Position numbers and translations under genes: made by a program
Shown: one piece after another, positions 1 to 9,720 of the stretch
Numbering within the stretch: the first letter of the stretch is position 1
Layout of the letters: each line of letters begins with the position of its first letter
Assembly: GCF_051903075.1 (NCBI RefSeq)
Contig: NZ_CP182422.1
Span: forward strand, 2,728,001 to 2,792,000
Reading direction: 5' to 3'
DNA: 64,000 nucleotides
Source of the DNA: Embleya sp051903075
Lineage (GTDB): Bacteria; Actinomycetota; Actinomycetes; Streptomycetales; Streptomycetaceae
The notes under the pieces: model-generated
The model's input: the letters and a program-made list of their open reading frames with translations, nothing else
What the model was told of the DNA's origin: nothing
The model's database searches: none

Positions 1-136
1 GCGCGCGGGCATGCGGGAGTTGCGCGAGCGCACGCAGGTGGACGAGTTGATGGTGGTCAGCAACGTGTACGGGCACGACGCGCGGATCCGGTCGTACGAG
101 TTGATCGCGAAGGCTTGGGGGCTGATCGAGGAGTGA
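1..136 (+). CDS. LLM-class flavin-dependent oxidoreductase, C-terminal fragment
   Basis: Only the last 44 residues are in the window; the gene begins upstream. The frame runs from base 2 to the TGA at 134-136. The visible tail, including the motif DELMVVSNVYGHDARIRSYEL, is typical of the C-terminus of MsnO8-type, luciferase-like flavin-dependent monooxygenases, where the last helices pack on the TIM barrel. The family uses reduced FMN to oxidise small molecules. The substrate cannot be inferred from this fragment. It converges with the molybdoenzyme gene, and two hairpins lie between them. Confidence 0.75.
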   Translation, partial: RAGMRELRERTQVDELMVVSNVYGHDARIRSYELIAKAWGLIEE

Positions 137-146
137 GGGGCGCGCC

Positions 147-170
147 GCCCGGCGGTGGAGGCCGCCGGGC
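147..170. terminator. Hairpin terminator between convergent genes
   Basis: A perfect 9-bp stem (GCCCGGCGG at 147-155, CCGCCGGGC at 162-170) with a six-base loop starts 10 bases after the stop of the flavin-dependent oxidoreductase gene. There is no T-run, as is common for terminators in high-GC actinomycetes. It could serve both convergent genes. Confidence 0.6.
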
Positions 171-189
171 CGGGCGTGCGCCTCGGCTC

Positions 190-229
190 GGCGGGCCCTC
201 GGGTTGGTGGGCCCGAGGCTCGGCCCGCC
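190..229. terminator. Second nested hairpin in the same convergent gap
   Basis: Outer arms GGCGGGCC (190-197) and GGCCCGCC (222-229) enclose inner arms CCTCGGG (197-203) and CCCGAGG (212-218); the two stems share base 197, so they partly compete. It lies just beyond the stop of the minus-strand molybdoenzyme gene and is probably its terminator. Confidence 0.5.
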
Positions 230-247
230 CTCGGCTCGGTCCACCGC

Positions 248-1807
248 TCAGCGGACCGTGACCTCGATGTGGTGGTGGCCGGTGGCACCGTCGGGGATCA
301 CGTCGGCCGACTTGTCGGTCTGGACCGCGCCGGTGCCGTCCGTGGCGCGTACCCGCAGGGTGTGCCGGCCCGGAGTGGCGTCCCACGTCCACCGGTACTG
401 GCGCCACGTGTCGGTGGTGGTCTGCGGGGCGAGTTCGGCGGCTTGCCAGGGGCCGTCGTCGACCCGGATCTCCACTGCGGTGATGCCCCGGTGCTGGGCC
501 CAGGCGACGCCGGCGACCGGGACGGGGCCGGCGCGCAGGACCGCCGCGTCGCGGGGGGTGTCCAGCCGCGACTGGGTCTTGATCGGGGCCTCGCGGGCCC
601 AGCCGAGCCGGACCCAGTAGGCGCTGAACGCGGCGAACCGGGTCACCTCGATGTCCACGATCCACTTGCACGCGGACACGTACCCGTACAGGCCCGGCAC
701 CACCATCCGGACCGGGAAGCCGTGCTTGATCGGCAGCGGCTCGCCGTTCATCGCGTACGCCAGCATCGCGTCGCGCCCGTCCATCACCTCGCGCAACGGG
801 GTGCCGATGGTCATCCCGTCCGGCGAACGCGAGACGATCTGGTCGGCGCCGGGCCGCACGCCCGCCTCGCGCAGCAGGTCGGCCAGCGGGGTGCCCAGCC
901 ACCGGGCGTTGCCGATCAGGTCGCCGCCGACGTCGTTGGAGACGCAGGCGAGGGTGATGTCCCGCTCGATCGGGAAGCGGTCCCGCAGTTGTTCGTAGCT
1001 CAGCCGGATCTCCCGGTCGACCATGCCGTGGATGCGCAGTTCCCAGTCCTCGGCGCGCAGTTGCGGCACGGTGAACGCGGTGTCGATCCGGTAGAAGTCC
1101 GCGTTCGGGGTCAGGTACGGGGCGACGAAGCCGGGGCCCGCCGGGGCCGCCGCGCTGATCGGCCGGGGCAGCGTGCCCGCGACGCCGGCCCGGGACTTCT
1201 CCGCGTTGAAGCGGGCGTGCTGGAGCATCCGGCCGCCGAACCCGGCCAGCGCGGCCGCGGCGGCGGCGCCGACCACGAGTACGGTGCGGCGCGCGGTGTC
1301 CGGAGCCGGTTCGGCCGCGTCGTCCTCGGGCGCGACCGGCAGCGGGCGGGCGAGCGGCCGGCGGTCGACCAGGTCGGGGCGGGTGAGCAGGACCAGCGCG
1401 AGCACCCCGAACAGCGTGCCGACCAGTGTCGGCGCCAGGTCGGCGGCGCGGTACGAGGGCCGGTCGGCGGCGGTCCACACGGCGAAGCCACCGAGCGCCA
1501 GGACCCCGGCGACGCCGTAGCGGAGCCGACGGGCGGCGAGCACCCCGAGGCCGGCCGCGAACAGCGCGAGCAGCACGGCGATCACGGTCAGCAGGAACGC
1601 CTTGTCGCCGGTCCCGAAGGTACGGATCGCCCACTCGCGCGGCCCGGTCGGTGCCCGGTCGGTGATCGCCCCGCTGATCGTCACGAACGGCGTGGCCTCC
1701 GGCCGGACGAACGCCGCGACCGCCTCGGCCACCCCCACCGCGACCGCGGCCGACACCACGCCGACCACCGCGGCCCTGATCTCGCCGGCACGCCGCACCA
1801 CGCCCAC
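248..1807 (-). CDS. Membrane-anchored molybdopterin oxidoreductase (sulfite oxidase-like)
   Basis: A 519-residue protein. About five hydrophobic segments fill the first 200 residues, including a helix near 175-197 just before the catalytic part. From about residue 240 it carries a sulfite oxidase / YedY-type molybdopterin domain with the motif ITLACVSNDVGGD; the cysteine near residue 288 is the expected Mo ligand. A C-terminal immunoglobulin-like dimerisation domain follows (WAQHRGITAVEIRVDDGPW). The enzyme is therefore tethered to the membrane with its active site probably outside. Substrate is unknown: sulfite or another oxyanion or sulfoxide. The GTG start at 1807 is preceded by GGGAGGCGG at 1823-1830, a rather long spacing. 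It is transcribed alone and divergently from the GNAT gene. Confidence 0.88.
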   Translation of the reverse strand: MGVVRRAGEIRAAVVGVVSAAVAVGVAEAVAAFVRPEATPFVTISGAITDRAPTGPREWAIRTFGTGDKAFLLTVIAVLLALFAAGLGVLAARRLRYGVAGVLALGGFAVWTAADRPSYRAADLAPTLVGTLFGVLALVLLTRPDLVDRRPLARPLPVAPEDDAAEPAPDTARRTVLVVGAAAAAALAGFGGRMLQHARFNAEKSRAGVAGTLPRPISAAAPAGPGFVAPYLTPNADFYRIDTAFTVPQLRAEDWELRIHGMVDREIRLSYEQLRDRFPIERDITLACVSNDVGGDLIGNARWLGTPLADLLREAGVRPGADQIVSRSPDGMTIGTPLREVMDGRDAMLAYAMNGEPLPIKHGFPVRMVVPGLYGYVSACKWIVDIEVTRFAAFSAYWVRLGWAREAPIKTQSRLDTPRDAAVLRAGPVPVAGVAWAQHRGITAVEIRVDDGPWQAAELAPQTTTDTWRQYRWTWDATPGRHTLRVRATDGTGAVQTDKSADVIPDGATGHHHIEVTVR

Positions 1808-1987
1808 CTCACGCTCGAAATCCGCCTCCCCTCATCCTGACGCTCCGACCCGGCCGGCGGACGAATCGCCTGCTTACCGTTGTGTGACGAAGCGTCAGCG
1901 TCCCGGCGGCGAGAAACCCGAAGGCTTGTTGCACACACCTTGCAATAAGCTTGATCGGTTCGTGTCGCCGCCGTATGGGGAGTTGTC

Positions 1988-2701
1988 GTGAGCACCGCCG
2001 ATCGGGAACGGGTCATGTCCGACGCAGAGCTGATCCGGGCCTGGGTCGGTGGGTGGGCGGTGGCTCGGGCGGTGCCGGCGCCGGTCGCGGTGGACGGCGG
2101 GTACCGGCTCGACGTCGGACTGCCGGGGCATCGGGTGCGCTACGTGTTCTTCGACCCGGAGCGTCCCGCCGAGGTGGTCCGGACCCGGACCGAGCCCGGC
2201 ACCTGGATCAAGACCCTCGCGCCCGTCGAGCGGGTACGGCCCGCGCTCACCCCCGCGTGGACCGTGGGCGAGCCGGAGTACCCGATGACCGGACCGCTGC
2301 GCCGGCAACCGGTGGCGGCGCCGGCCGGCTACACGATCGAGGTCGAGACCCGGGACGAAACCACCTTCGGCCGGCTGCTCGCCGCCGACGGCGCGGTCGC
2401 GGCCCACGGCCGGATCGGGGTCACCGGGGACACCGCGGTGGCCGACCAGATCCACACCGACCCCGCGCACCGCCGGCGCGGCCTGGGCAGCGTGGTGATG
2501 ACCGTGCTCGCCGACGCCGCCGCCGCGCGCGGCGCCCGGACAGGGGTCCTGGTCGCCACCGCCGCCGGGCGGGAGCTGTACCGCACGTTGGGGTGGACCC
2601 AACACGGCGTGCTCACCGCCGCGTGGATCCCGGAGCAGCCGACGCAGGCCGCCGAGGCCGCGCCGGAGTCCGCCTCCGCTCAGCCGCGCGCCGCCAGGTA
2701 G
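1988..2701 (+). CDS. GNAT-family N-acetyltransferase
   Basis: A 237-residue protein with a GTG start. The C-terminal half carries the acetyl-CoA-binding GNAT fold; IHTDPAHRRRGLGSVVM (about 155-171) is the A-motif pyrophosphate loop and ELYRTLGW (about 197-204) the B motif. The first 100 residues form a separate domain of unclear fold, a layout seen in actinobacterial GNAT proteins of unknown substrate. The last 22 bases overlap the 3' end of the convergent AAA ATPase gene, so the two transcripts are complementary at their ends. It could acetylate a small molecule or a protein; nothing nearby decides which. Confidence 0.85.
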   Translation: MSTADRERVMSDAELIRAWVGGWAVARAVPAPVAVDGGYRLDVGLPGHRVRYVFFDPERPAEVVRTRTEPGTWIKTLAPVERVRPALTPAWTVGEPEYPMTGPLRRQPVAAPAGYTIEVETRDETTFGRLLAADGAVAAHGRIGVTGDTAVADQIHTDPAHRRRGLGSVVMTVLADAAAARGARTGVLVATAAGRELYRTLGWTQHGVLTAAWIPEQPTQAAEAAPESASAQPRAAR

Positions 2702-5700
2702 GCCCGCTTCACCTCCGCCCACCGCGCCCGCTGCTCGGGGGTCGACCGGCCGCGCAGTTCGGCGAGCTTGAGCAGGTTGGCCTCCGCGTCGGTGGTCAGC
2801 GTCTGCGCCTCCGCCGCGTAGTGGTCGTCCAACAGCCGTTCCACCTCCGCCTCGTCCAGGACCGGCAGGATGCGCTCGGCCAGCTTGTTGGTGTCCCGAT
2901 ACGAGCCCTGCAACCGGAACGGCGGTTCGGTGCGCGCCGCCTCGGACTGCGCGGCCGAGGCGATGTAGGCCCGGTTCGCCGCGAGCACCGTCTCCACCAC
3001 GTGCAGCAGTCGGCGCAACACGGCCAGGATGCGGTCCAGTTCGGTCGCGTCGTACGGGTGCGCGAGTCGATCCGGGCGCGCGGTGCCATCACCCCGGGCC
3101 AGCCGGATCAGCAGGTCCAGATCGGCCCGGTCACGCCCGGCGATCGGGGCCAGGACCGGGTTGGCGGTCAGCGCGTTCTCGATGTGGCTGAGCGCGAACA
3201 ACTCCTCTCGCCCGCCGAGTACTTCGCCCAGGTTCCACACGTCGGCCCGGTTGGCCAGCATGTCCGGGACCCGAAAACGCGCGCCGGACTCGGTGTACGG
3301 GTTGCCGGCCATGCACACCGCGAAACGTTTCCCGCGCAGGTCGTAGCTGCGCGACTCGCCGTCGCGCACGCCCTCGATCCGCCGCTGCGCGTCGCACAAC
3401 GAGACGAATTTCTGCAGCAGTTCGGGCGAGACGTGCTGGATGTCGTCCACGTGCAGCAGCACGTTGGCGCCCAGCTCCAGGGCGAACCCGATCTTCTCCA
3501 CCTCGCGCCGCGCGGCGGCGTCCGGCGCGGCGGCCGGGTCCAGGGACGTGGTGCGCGCGCCGAGCGCGGGGCCGTCGATCCGGACGAAGAGCAGGCCCAG
3601 TCGGGCGGCGACGTACTCCATCAGCGTGGTCTTGCCGTAACCCGGCGGGGACAGCAGGAGCAGCAGCCCCTGACTGTCCGTGCGCCGGTCCGGCCCCGCG
3701 GCGCCCAGCTGTTTGGCCAGGTTGTCGCCGATCAGCGGCAGGTAGACCTCGTCGATCAGCCGGTTGCGGACGAACGCCGACATCACCCGGGGGGTGTGCG
3801 CGTCGAGCCGCAGCCGCTCGCGGGCGGCTGCCAGCAGTTCGGCGCGCCGACGCTGGTACGCCCGGTACGCGGGCACCCGGGTGCGGCGGAACTCGTCGGT
3901 GCGTGCCAGGAATTCGTCCAGCCGCAGGTCCAGCGTGCCGCCGCTCGCCACCCGCGGGTGGGCGCCGAGCAGACCGGTGACGGTGGCGGAGGTCGGGGCG
4001 TCGACGTGGTGTCGCTCCAGCGCCGCCCCGCACACCTCGACGGCGATCGCCTCGGCCAACTCCGGGGGCGGGTCGGTGTCGAGGCGGGCGGCGTAGGCGC
4101 CGAGCCAGGCGCCGACGAGCTGGTGTCGGGCGGCCAGGTCGCCATCGAGGGCACGCAGGTCCTCGGCGAAGTCCTTGGCCGCCGGGGCGTCGTCGCCGCC
4201 GAGCGAGGCGCGGAAGCCGGCCAGGAGCGTGCGGGCGACCGCGCCGGTGGCGAAGCGCGGGCCGCCGGCGGCGAGTTCCTCGAACAGGTAGGCGCCGATC
4301 GTGGTGCCCGGCGCGGTGGGCGGGGCCAGCGCCTCGGCCAGGAACCCGGTTGCCCGCTCGCCGAGTTCGGCGGCCAGGTCGGCGACGGCGGGGATCGGGC
4401 CGAAGGTGTCCCTGGCCCGGCCGAGCGACTGGGCCCGGGTCGTCCAGGGTTGCCGGGCGTCGGCGGCGACGCCGTGCGCCCAGTACAGCTGGGCCGCGGC
4501 CCGTACCTCCGGCGCGAACCGCAGCAGCCCGGCCCCGGCGCTCAGGCGCAGTACGGCCGCGAGCAGCGCGGCGGCGTCCCGATCGTGCACCCCCCGGTCG
4601 TAGCCCTCGCCGGGGCGGGACAGCGCGATCCGGCGCACCTCGGCGAGCAGTTCGTCGGCCGGCAGCGCGTCGATCGGGCGGCCCTCGGTCTCCGCGAGCA
4701 CCACCGCCGCGAGGTATTCGGCCCGGTAGACCTGCGGCGACTCGGACCCCAGCGGCTGGTCGTGGAAGACCCGATGGGCGGCGGGCAGCGGCTCGCGCAC
4801 CACCTCGCGGTAGTCGGTGCCGGTGATCGCGAACGCGAGGGTGTCCCCGTGCGGGACCAGGGTCAACTCGATCGGGCCGTCGTGCACCGCGAACCGGTGC
4901 CGGCCGAGCCGTACGGTGCCCGCCGCGTCGTACAGCTCGGCCCGGTCGCGCAGGGACCGGACGGCCTCCTGGCGGGCCGCGGTGAGCCGGCCCTCCAACT
5001 CGCCGGCGCGGACCGGGTCGCCGAGGCGGCGCAGTTCGCCGGCGGTCGAGCGGACCTTGCCGACCAGGGCGTCGGAGGCGAACCAGGTGTTGATCTCGTC
5101 GATGCTCGCGAGGGTGGTGATCCGGCGGGCGATGGTGGTCAGGACGCGCTGTGCGGAGTCGGCGAGGCGGCTGCCGTGCCGGGCCCGCTCGTCGAGTCGG
5201 GCCTGCTTGCGGGCGGAGAACGCGTCGTGGATGCGCTCGCGTTCGGCGCCGATCCGGGCCAGGTGCTCGTCGAGCGCGCCGAACCCGGCCTCCAGGTCCT
5301 CGATCCGGGCCAGCAGCCGGGCCAGGTGTTCGTCGCACTCCTCGGGCGTCTCGGCGGCGGCCAGCGCGCCGACCACGGTCTGCTCCAACAGCGCCATCTC
5401 GGCGGCGAACTCGGCGCGCTGCTCGGCGTCGAGCAGGTCGCGGCGGCGCGCGTCCAGGGTCGCGCGGGCCCGGTTGACCCCGCCCAGGACCTCGCCGATC
5501 CGGGTCAGGATCGTGGTGCGCACGCCGGCGTCGGTGCCGTCGAGGGTGCCGATCACCTCGGTGACCACGCGCAGCCCGTCGGCCTGTTCCTCGATCCGGG
5601 CGGTCAGCGCGCCCGCCTCGGCCACGGTGGCCGACGCGGCGGCCTCGGCGGTCAGCTCGTCGACGATCCGGTGGGTGGCCACGAAGGCGTCGTCGTCGGC

Positions 5701-7536
5701 CAGGAACGCCACCGCCCGCCGGCCCGCCTCGGCCAGTGCCGCGACCAGCGCGGCATCCGCCTCGGCGAGCGCGTCCGCGTCCAGGTAGCGGATGTCCCGC
5801 AGGCTTGCCAACCGGCCCTGCGCGTGCCGCAGTTCGCCGAGCTGCCGGACGCAGGCGCCGGCGCTGTCCGACACCTCGCCGCGCACCCGCCGGGTCAGCG
5901 CGGTGGTGCTCGCGACCGCCTCGGCGAGCGTGTCGGCGGCGATCCGGCGCAGATCCAGGACCCGGCGGAACTCCTCGACGACCTCCGCCGCGGCGCCGCG
6001 CACGGTGGCCAAGGGTGCGGCAAGGGACCCGAGTTCGGGGTCGCCGAGCCAGTGGTGGGTGTCCTCGACCCGGGCCGCGGCGGCGGTGATCGCGGTGAAG
6101 ACGGCGGTCGTGGGCGCCGTCTCCTCGGCCATCGCGGCGATCCCGAGGCAGGCGGCGATGCCGCGGACCAGTTCCGGGTTGCCGATCCGGGCCAGTGGGC
6201 CGGTGCCCGGCGGGCGCGCCGCCGCGTACGCGTCCGAGGTGTACGGCGTGTCCCACACCTGGACGGTGTGCGTGCGGGTGGGTTCGGGGTCGAGGACCCG
6301 CAGGATCGCCATCGTGCCGTCCGCGAAGAACGCCCGGCCGTGCCCGACGATCGGCGCGGCGGCCTCCTCGCGGATCACGTTGTAGGACAGCAGCGTGACC
6401 CGGCCCTCGGCCCGGGCGTGGAACACGTACAGCACGTCCTCGCCGTTGGGCGAGCGCACCGTCGCCTCGAACTCGGCGTCGGTGGTGTCGATGTCGAAGG
6501 TGCGCGCGCCGCCCGTGCTCGGGTGATAGCCGCCGGAGAAGACGATGCCCTGGTCGTCGGGCAGGCGCCGGCAGGCCGCCGCGATGCCGTCGAGGCGGCG
6601 CACCTCGGCGGTGCGCGTGTTGTACACCAGGTGGCGCGGGTCGCTCTCGTTGTACGGGCGCACCCGGACCAGCAGCAGCGGTCCGACCCGGGCGTGCGCG
6701 ACCTCGGCGTCGGCCAACGACTGGAGCGGGTCGTCGACGGGTTCCGCGTAGACGCCCTCGGCGGTCTCGGTGTCGTTCTCGACCTTGACCACGAGCCGCC
6801 CGCCCGACGTGGCCAGGTACAGCGTGTCGGCGATCGCGATGTGCGGGTGCCGGCCCGGGACGTGGTCGGCGCGGGTGCTCTCGGTCCAGGCGAAGTCGTA
6901 CGCGTCCGGGAAGACGTGCTCGCGCTCGCCCTGCGCGTCGAGGTAGGCGGGAGTGCCGTCGGGGGCCAGTCGCCAGCGCAACACCCGGATGTCGGTGAGG
7001 CGTTCGCCGACCCGGAAGACCGCGAGCAGGTGCGTCCCGGTGTCGCGCAGTTGCAGCAGCCGGGTGTCCCGGAAGTAGCGGTACAGCTCGGTGAAGTCCT
7101 GCCGGAAACGGGCGTCGTCGAGCAGGCCCGGGACGGCGTCGGTCGGGGCGGCCACGAAGCCCTCCGGGGTGCGCCGGTACAGCGCGAACACGTCGGCGGG
7201 CCCCACCTCCTCGCCCGACCCGCCGTCGGTGTTCCAGCCGGCCAGGAGCAGGCCGCCGACCTGGACGATGTCCCGGGCCACCACGGCCCGTTCGGTGTGC
7301 AGTCGGTGGGTGCCGGTCAGCGCCGGCGCGCCCCCGCCGTAGGTGCGCACCCGGCGCTCGTTCAACTCCCGCGCCCGCGCGCCCAGTTCGCGGGCGGCGG
7401 CGAGCAGTCGGTCGCGCAGCACCTCGTAGGTCCCGGGCTCGGCCTGCGAGGCGCCCGGCACCTCATGGGTCCCGGGCTCGGCCTCCGGGCCGCCCGCCTG
7501 GACGCTCACGTTCGGGTCAACTCCCTTGTCCGGCAC
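2680..7536 (-). CDS. Large AAA ATPase of the 'DNA repair ATPase' (DUF3686) family
   Basis: A 1618-residue cytoplasmic protein. The N-terminal 450 or so residues are rich in short beta repeats and fit the DUF3686 region, probably propeller-like. The middle is charged and helical, with long heptad-like Ala/Glu/Arg stretches. The C-terminal AAA module has Walker A PPGYGKTTLM (Lys at about 1302), Walker B HVDDIQ (about 1362-1367) and a sensor-like Asn in CMAGNPYTESGARF. 'DNA repair ATPase' is an inherited database name; I know of no proven role in repair. The flotillin gene lies 19 bases upstream on the same strand, so the two should be co-transcribed. An imperfect duplication near the N-terminus (AEPGTHEV / AEPGTYEV) makes the exact start uncertain; an in-frame GTG lies about ten codons downstream. 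Confidence 0.85.
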   Translation of the reverse strand: MPDKGVDPNVSVQAGGPEAEPGTHEVPGASQAEPGTYEVLRDRLLAAARELGARARELNERRVRTYGGGAPALTGTHRLHTERAVVARDIVQVGGLLLAGWNTDGGSGEEVGPADVFALYRRTPEGFVAAPTDAVPGLLDDARFRQDFTELYRYFRDTRLLQLRDTGTHLLAVFRVGERLTDIRVLRWRLAPDGTPAYLDAQGEREHVFPDAYDFAWTESTRADHVPGRHPHIAIADTLYLATSGGRLVVKVENDTETAEGVYAEPVDDPLQSLADAEVAHARVGPLLLVRVRPYNESDPRHLVYNTRTAEVRRLDGIAAACRRLPDDQGIVFSGGYHPSTGGARTFDIDTTDAEFEATVRSPNGEDVLYVFHARAEGRVTLLSYNVIREEAAAPIVGHGRAFFADGTMAILRVLDPEPTRTHTVQVWDTPYTSDAYAAARPPGTGPLARIGNPELVRGIAACLGIAAMAEETAPTTAVFTAITAAAARVEDTHHWLGDPELGSLAAPLATVRGAAAEVVEEFRRVLDLRRIAADTLAEAVASTTALTRRVRGEVSDSAGACVRQLGELRHAQGRLASLRDIRYLDADALAEADAALVAALAEAGRRAVAFLADDDAFVATHRIVDELTAEAAASATVAEAGALTARIEEQADGLRVVTEVIGTLDGTDAGVRTTILTRIGEVLGGVNRARATLDARRRDLLDAEQRAEFAAEMALLEQTVVGALAAAETPEECDEHLARLLARIEDLEAGFGALDEHLARIGAERERIHDAFSARKQARLDERARHGSRLADSAQRVLTTIARRITTLASIDEINTWFASDALVGKVRSTAGELRRLGDPVRAGELEGRLTAARQEAVRSLRDRAELYDAAGTVRLGRHRFAVHDGPIELTLVPHGDTLAFAITGTDYREVVREPLPAAHRVFHDQPLGSESPQVYRAEYLAAVVLAETEGRPIDALPADELLAEVRRIALSRPGEGYDRGVHDRDAAALLAAVLRLSAGAGLLRFAPEVRAAAQLYWAHGVAADARQPWTTRAQSLGRARDTFGPIPAVADLAAELGERATGFLAEALAPPTAPGTTIGAYLFEELAAGGPRFATGAVARTLLAGFRASLGGDDAPAAKDFAEDLRALDGDLAARHQLVGAWLGAYAARLDTDPPPELAEAIAVEVCGAALERHHVDAPTSATVTGLLGAHPRVASGGTLDLRLDEFLARTDEFRRTRVPAYRAYQRRRAELLAAARERLRLDAHTPRVMSAFVRNRLIDEVYLPLIGDNLAKQLGAAGPDRRTDSQGLLLLLSPPGYGKTTLMEYVAARLGLLFVRIDGPALGARTTSLDPAAAPDAAARREVEKIGFALELGANVLLHVDDIQHVSPELLQKFVSLCDAQRRIEGVRDGESRSYDLRGKRFAVCMAGNPYTESGARFRVPDMLANRADVWNLGEVLGGREELFALSHIENALTANPVLAPIAGRDRADLDLLIRLARGDGTARPDRLAHPYDATELDRILAVLRRLLHVVETVLAANRAYIASAAQSEAARTEPPFRLQGSYRDTNKLAERILPVLDEAEVERLLDDHYAAEAQTLTTDAEANLLKLAELRGRSTPEQRARWAEVKRAYLAARG

Positions 7537-7555
7537 GGTGATCGCGCGGTCCCCG

Positions 7556-9586
7556 CTACTTGGCCAGGCCGTTGAGCCGGGGCGGGGCGGTCAGGTCGGC
7601 GAGCCGGGTCTCGCCCAGTCCGCCGGCGCGGACCGCGTCCAGCAGGCCCTGGAGGGTGGCCGACTGCGGTCCGCCGCCGGCGATCAGCGCGCCGAGCGCG
7701 CCCGCGAGGGTCAGGTCGCGCACGCCGCCCGAGCCCAGGCCCGCGGCCAGCGCGCCGAGGTCGTCGACGAACGTCGAGCCGTTCGGGTCCAGCCAGGAGG
7801 CGGCCATCGTGCGCACGGTGTCGGAGCGGTCGACGAAGGCGTCCACGCTCTTCCCGGCGGCCATCGCGCCCATGATCCGGTCGAAGAACATGCTGTCCCC
7901 GCCGACGATGTCGATCTTGGCGTTCTCCAGGCCGGTGGCCAGCACGGTGGCCTGCGCCTCGGCGATCTGCCGGTTCACCTCCAGGCCGGCGAGCCGGATC
8001 TCCTTCTCCGCCTCCAGACGCAGTCGGTACTCCTCGTGCACCCGGCTGGACTCGTCGAGCGCGGCCATCGCGGCGGCCTTCTCGGTCAGGCCCTCGGCCT
8101 CGCCCTTCAGCCGCTCGCGCAGCCCGTCGGCACTCGCCAGCGCCTTCTCGCGGGTCACCGCGGCCTCGGCATGGCCCCGCTTGGACACCGCCTCGGCCAT
8201 CCGCTCGGTCACCTCGGCCTCGGCCAGGCCCACCGCGGCGGCCTCGGCCCGCTTGCCCTCGGCGGCGCGGATCGCGGCCTGGGTGTCCAGTTCGGCCGAC
8301 TTGCGCCGGGCCTCGGCCATGGTGAGCTGCTCGGCCGCGCGGTGCCCGGCCGACTGCTCGGCGGCCTCGGCCGCCTTGATGTCCTTGACCAGCCGTCCCT
8401 GGGCCTCGGCCTCGGCGTGGATGATCTGCGCCTGCCGCTCGCGTTCGGCCTCCTCGACCATCCGCAGCTTCTTGATCTCCTCCTCCTGCGCGGCCACCGT
8501 GCGCTCGACCGCGATCCGCTCGCGGATCACCTCGGCGATGTCCCGCTTCTCCGCCTCGACCTCCTTGTCGCCGGCGATCCGGCGCAGCTGGGTCTCCCGC
8601 TCGCGGGCGATCACCTCCAGGAGGCGGTCCTTCTCGATCCGCTCGTTCTCCACCGCGATCACCCGCTCGCGGTTCTTCTGCGCGACGGCGACCTCGCGCT
8701 CCCGGTTCTCGTTCTGGATCCCGAGCGCTTCCTCGGTCTTCATGTGCGCCGACTGCGCGCGCAGCCGCTCCTCGGCCTGCACCCGGGAGGTCTCCGCCTC
8801 CTCGCGGGCGCGGCTGATCTCGATCTCGCGGCGCTGCTTGATCTCCGCGTCGGCCTGGCGGCGCTCCAGTTCGAGCACCGTCTCGCGGGCCTCGACGTTT
8901 TGCCGGGTCATCTCCTTCTCCTCGGTGCGCTGGTACTCGTTGGTGCGCACGTGCTCGATGGTGGTCAGCTCGGTGATCTTGCGAATGCCCTGGGCGTCCA
9001 GGATGTTCGCGGCGTCGAGTTGGCTCATCGGGGTCTGTTCGAGGAAGTCGATCGCGGCGTCGTCGAGGTGGTAGCCGTTGAGGTCGGTGCCGATCACCGC
9101 GAGGATCCGGTCCCGGAACTCCTCACGCTTGGTGTACAGGTCGACGAAGTCGAGTTGTTTGCCGACCGTCTTGAGTGCCTCGGCGAACTTGGCCGCGAAG
9201 AAGTCCTGGATCGCCGCCCGGTCGCTGGCCCGGTCCGCACCGATCGCCTGGGCCACCTTGATCACGTCCTCGACGGTCTTGTTGACCCGGACGAAGAAGT
9301 AGATGTGGATGTCCGCCCGGATGTTGTCCCGACAGATCAGCCCCTCGCGCCCGGTCCGGCGGATCTCGATCGTCTTCACCGAGATGTCCATGGTCTCGGC
9401 CCGATGCAGCACCGGCAGCACCACGGCGCCGGTGAAGGTGACGTCGACCGTGTTGGCCTTGGAGATGATCAGGGCCTGGCCCTGCGAGACCTTGCGGTAG
9501 AGCCGGGTCACGGCGAGGAAGACGACGAGCACGACGAGCAGGACGACGGCGACGAGCACGCCGATGCCCACGGTGATGGCATCCAT
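7556..9586 (-). CDS. Flotillin / SPFH-domain membrane scaffold protein
   Basis: A 676-residue protein. One N-terminal transmembrane helix (about residues 5-27) precedes an SPFH/band-7 domain (about 30-200, with TMDISVKTIEIRRTGREGL). A very long Glu/Ala/Arg-rich coiled coil (about 215-560) is followed by a Gly-rich tail. This is the YuaG/YqiK flotillin layout, which organises membrane microdomains. The open frame continues far upstream, but the ATG at 9586 is chosen because AGGGGA precedes it and the transmembrane helix begins there. It sits between the AAA ATPase gene and the YqiJ-like gene, matching the E. coli yqiJ-yqiK pairing of an OB-fold membrane protein with a flotillin. The ATPase may act on the scaffold; that part is inference. 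Confidence 0.92.
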   Translation of the reverse strand: MDAITVGIGVLVAVVLLVVLVVFLAVTRLYRKVSQGQALIISKANTVDVTFTGAVVLPVLHRAETMDISVKTIEIRRTGREGLICRDNIRADIHIYFFVRVNKTVEDVIKVAQAIGADRASDRAAIQDFFAAKFAEALKTVGKQLDFVDLYTKREEFRDRILAVIGTDLNGYHLDDAAIDFLEQTPMSQLDAANILDAQGIRKITELTTIEHVRTNEYQRTEEKEMTRQNVEARETVLELERRQADAEIKQRREIEISRAREEAETSRVQAEERLRAQSAHMKTEEALGIQNENREREVAVAQKNRERVIAVENERIEKDRLLEVIARERETQLRRIAGDKEVEAEKRDIAEVIRERIAVERTVAAQEEEIKKLRMVEEAERERQAQIIHAEAEAQGRLVKDIKAAEAAEQSAGHRAAEQLTMAEARRKSAELDTQAAIRAAEGKRAEAAAVGLAEAEVTERMAEAVSKRGHAEAAVTREKALASADGLRERLKGEAEGLTEKAAAMAALDESSRVHEEYRLRLEAEKEIRLAGLEVNRQIAEAQATVLATGLENAKIDIVGGDSMFFDRIMGAMAAGKSVDAFVDRSDTVRTMAASWLDPNGSTFVDDLGALAAGLGSGGVRDLTLAGALGALIAGGGPQSATLQGLLDAVRAGGLGETRLADLTAPPRLNGLAK

Positions 9587-9720
9587 CAGTGAAATCCCCT
9601 GGTCGAACGGGACGTTGGTGACCGCGCGGGCAAAGGCGCGCGGCGGAGGGCGGGCGGAGTGGAAGGCGGGCGGGCGCGTGCCCGTGGACCGGCTCGGGCC
9701 GGCCGGGAACACGGAGGGGA

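Noticed and set aside
1951..7575. Plus-strand open frame of 1874 codons opposite the AAA ATPase
   Set aside because: It is a high-GC antisense shadow: Arg/Gly/Val/Gln-rich with no domain, while the minus strand gives a coherent AAA protein.
7526..9592. Plus-strand open frame opposite the flotillin gene
   Set aside because: Repetitive Leu/Gly/Arg composition mirrors the coiled-coil codons on the real strand; no motif.
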